Shown here piece after piece: positions 63,131 to 64,000 of a stretch of 64,000 nt of DNA. The stretch spans positions 1 to 64,000 of the forward strand of contig WION01000091.1 in assembly GCA_015039365.1 (NCBI GenBank), written 5' to 3'. The first letter of the stretch is position 1; each line of letters begins with the position of its first letter. Both the position numbers and the translations under genes were made by a program. This stretch comes from Amanita rubescens. Taxonomy: Eukaryota; Basidiomycota; Agaricomycetes; Agaricales; Amanitaceae. Below the pieces are notes generated by a model. That model searched no databases, had not been told where the DNA came from, and was given only the letters and a program-made list of their open reading frames with translations.

Positions 63131-64000
63131 TTCAAGTTACCATAGGAATCTGACGACATGCTTGTCACATCCTCTACTATTAGCCCACGGTTCAGAGGTG
63201 AGGGTCCGCGTGGACTGCTTCACAACACGGTTTATAATTGGGGTCGAGTTGGACAGTACGATACTGATATCCCTAAGCTAATAGCATTTACGAGCATGTT
63301 GATAAGCGTCGTGTCTGCATCGGCGAGGTTTATTTCAATCGTATTCATTTCATTTCGGGTTGGGGCTGACCGTCAAGTAAGTATCTTGTTTTCTATGGTC
63401 AACTTGTGCCACACGTTGAAAGTGAAAGAACAATCATTTTACTAATGCCCTCTGCTCTTCTCACGAGTGGAAGCGCGAAGCAGGATGCGTAAGACGGGCT
63501 TACGCGTGGATTTAATTTTGAAATTTTGAGTTAGTACAGGTGCCGGACTCGACTGACGGCACTGGTATGGGATTACATATATGCCATGATTTTTGTTTTA
63601 TGAGTGCTAGCTATACCTACTATATATTTACTTTTTTGATATATCTTGTTTGGAGATTTCAAGTTGATGTTAGGGGTCGCGTGCGCGCGTTTCGGTGTGG
63701 GCCAAGCGGGGTTTAGCCACGCTCGATTCGATTTGCTCTAGTAGGACACGGTCCCGGGCAGGCTATTCTCCTCTCCGCAGTCCCTCCACGCCCCTCCACG
63801 ATCGCCACTATACCAGCAGTCCTCATCCTAGCCTCATCAACAGCAACTAAAGTTCGACTCTCCTCCCTACTATTCAATCGACTCTGCATTCCCCATCCTG
63901 CTTCCCAGTGCCAGACTTGTCTCACTTCGCACATCATGGGCAAGCAGAACTCGATCTGGGTTCATTCATGGTCCAGGCACGGTTGAACCGAACGCGACGG
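63131..64000. other. Right edge: array flank and a possible gene start
   Basis: To about 63720 this is array flank. From 63760 the plus strand is C/T-rich, like a leader, and reaches an ATG at 63936 (MGKQNSIW), so the first exon of a gene may begin here. There is too little sequence to support it. Confidence 0.3.

Larger units (their letters stand above)
48640..63720. repeat. Tandem gene array with shared flanks
   Basis: Each unit has a membrane-protein gene followed by a flank of the type ctatgtgggga.gttattgtcagcgaa, tttggcctttgttgtgttttatgagta, tacctatatacctac, then ttggg.tgggccaagcg. Copies of this flank lie near 50440-50560, 53785-54005, 55510-55660 and 59785-60005. The Cla4 3' flank (48640-48775) and the far right edge (63590-63715) contain the same words, including gtgggccaagcgg, so they mark the two ends of the array. 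Confidence 0.7.

Overview
The window looks like nuclear DNA of an agaricomycete basidiomycete. Genes are dense and broken by many 45-70 nt GT-AG introns. The recognisable proteins are fungal: a TFIIIC TPR subunit, a Tps3/Tsl1-like trehalose synthase subunit, a Cla4-type PAK kinase, mitochondrial bL31, and phenol-hydroxylase-type flavoproteins. Gene style and families would fit the Rhizoctonia/Ceratobasidium group, but that placement is an inference.

Layout. (1) 1-6 kb: the end of a secreted-protein gene, an intron-containing tRNA-Glu, and two decayed EamA/DMT transporter copies; the second has a decayed tRNA-Glu in front of it. (2) 6.5-10.9 kb: a complete TFIIIC102/sfc4 gene followed by a scrambled relic of its own 3' end. 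(3) 10.9-15.2 kb: two paralogous 200-codon genes of unknown function with a conserved 24-nt exon, separated by a decayed gene. (4) 16-31 kb: a segmental duplication carrying a two-TM protein gene (one truncated, one complete copy) and an FAD monooxygenase gene (two copies here, a third inverted at 41-43.6 kb). (5) 22.5-27.65 kb, lying between the duplicated blocks: an AT-rich GTPase gene whose middle is a run of about 51 splice-site-bounded single codons, each separated by a 48-70 nt intron. This is the most striking object in the window. (6) 31.8-45 kb: three more tRNA-Glu genes, the trehalose synthase regulatory subunit, transporter copy C, a transporter relic, monooxygenase copy 3, and transporter copy D, which has lost most introns. 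(7) 45-48.6 kb: mitochondrial L36/bL31, a stand-alone PH-CRIB protein gene, and a Cla4-like PAK gene. (8) 48.6-63.7 kb: a tandem array of about eight genes or relics for small single-pass membrane proteins. It is interrupted by an intronless GNAT acetyltransferase gene and contains two shards of the PAK kinase domain.

The region is shaped mainly by local duplication followed by decay, intron loss or exon loss. No transposase, reverse transcriptase or CRISPR array was recognised. Gene models were spliced by eye from paralogue comparison and splice motifs, so exact exon edges carry error. Functions come from recognising family motifs, without any database search.
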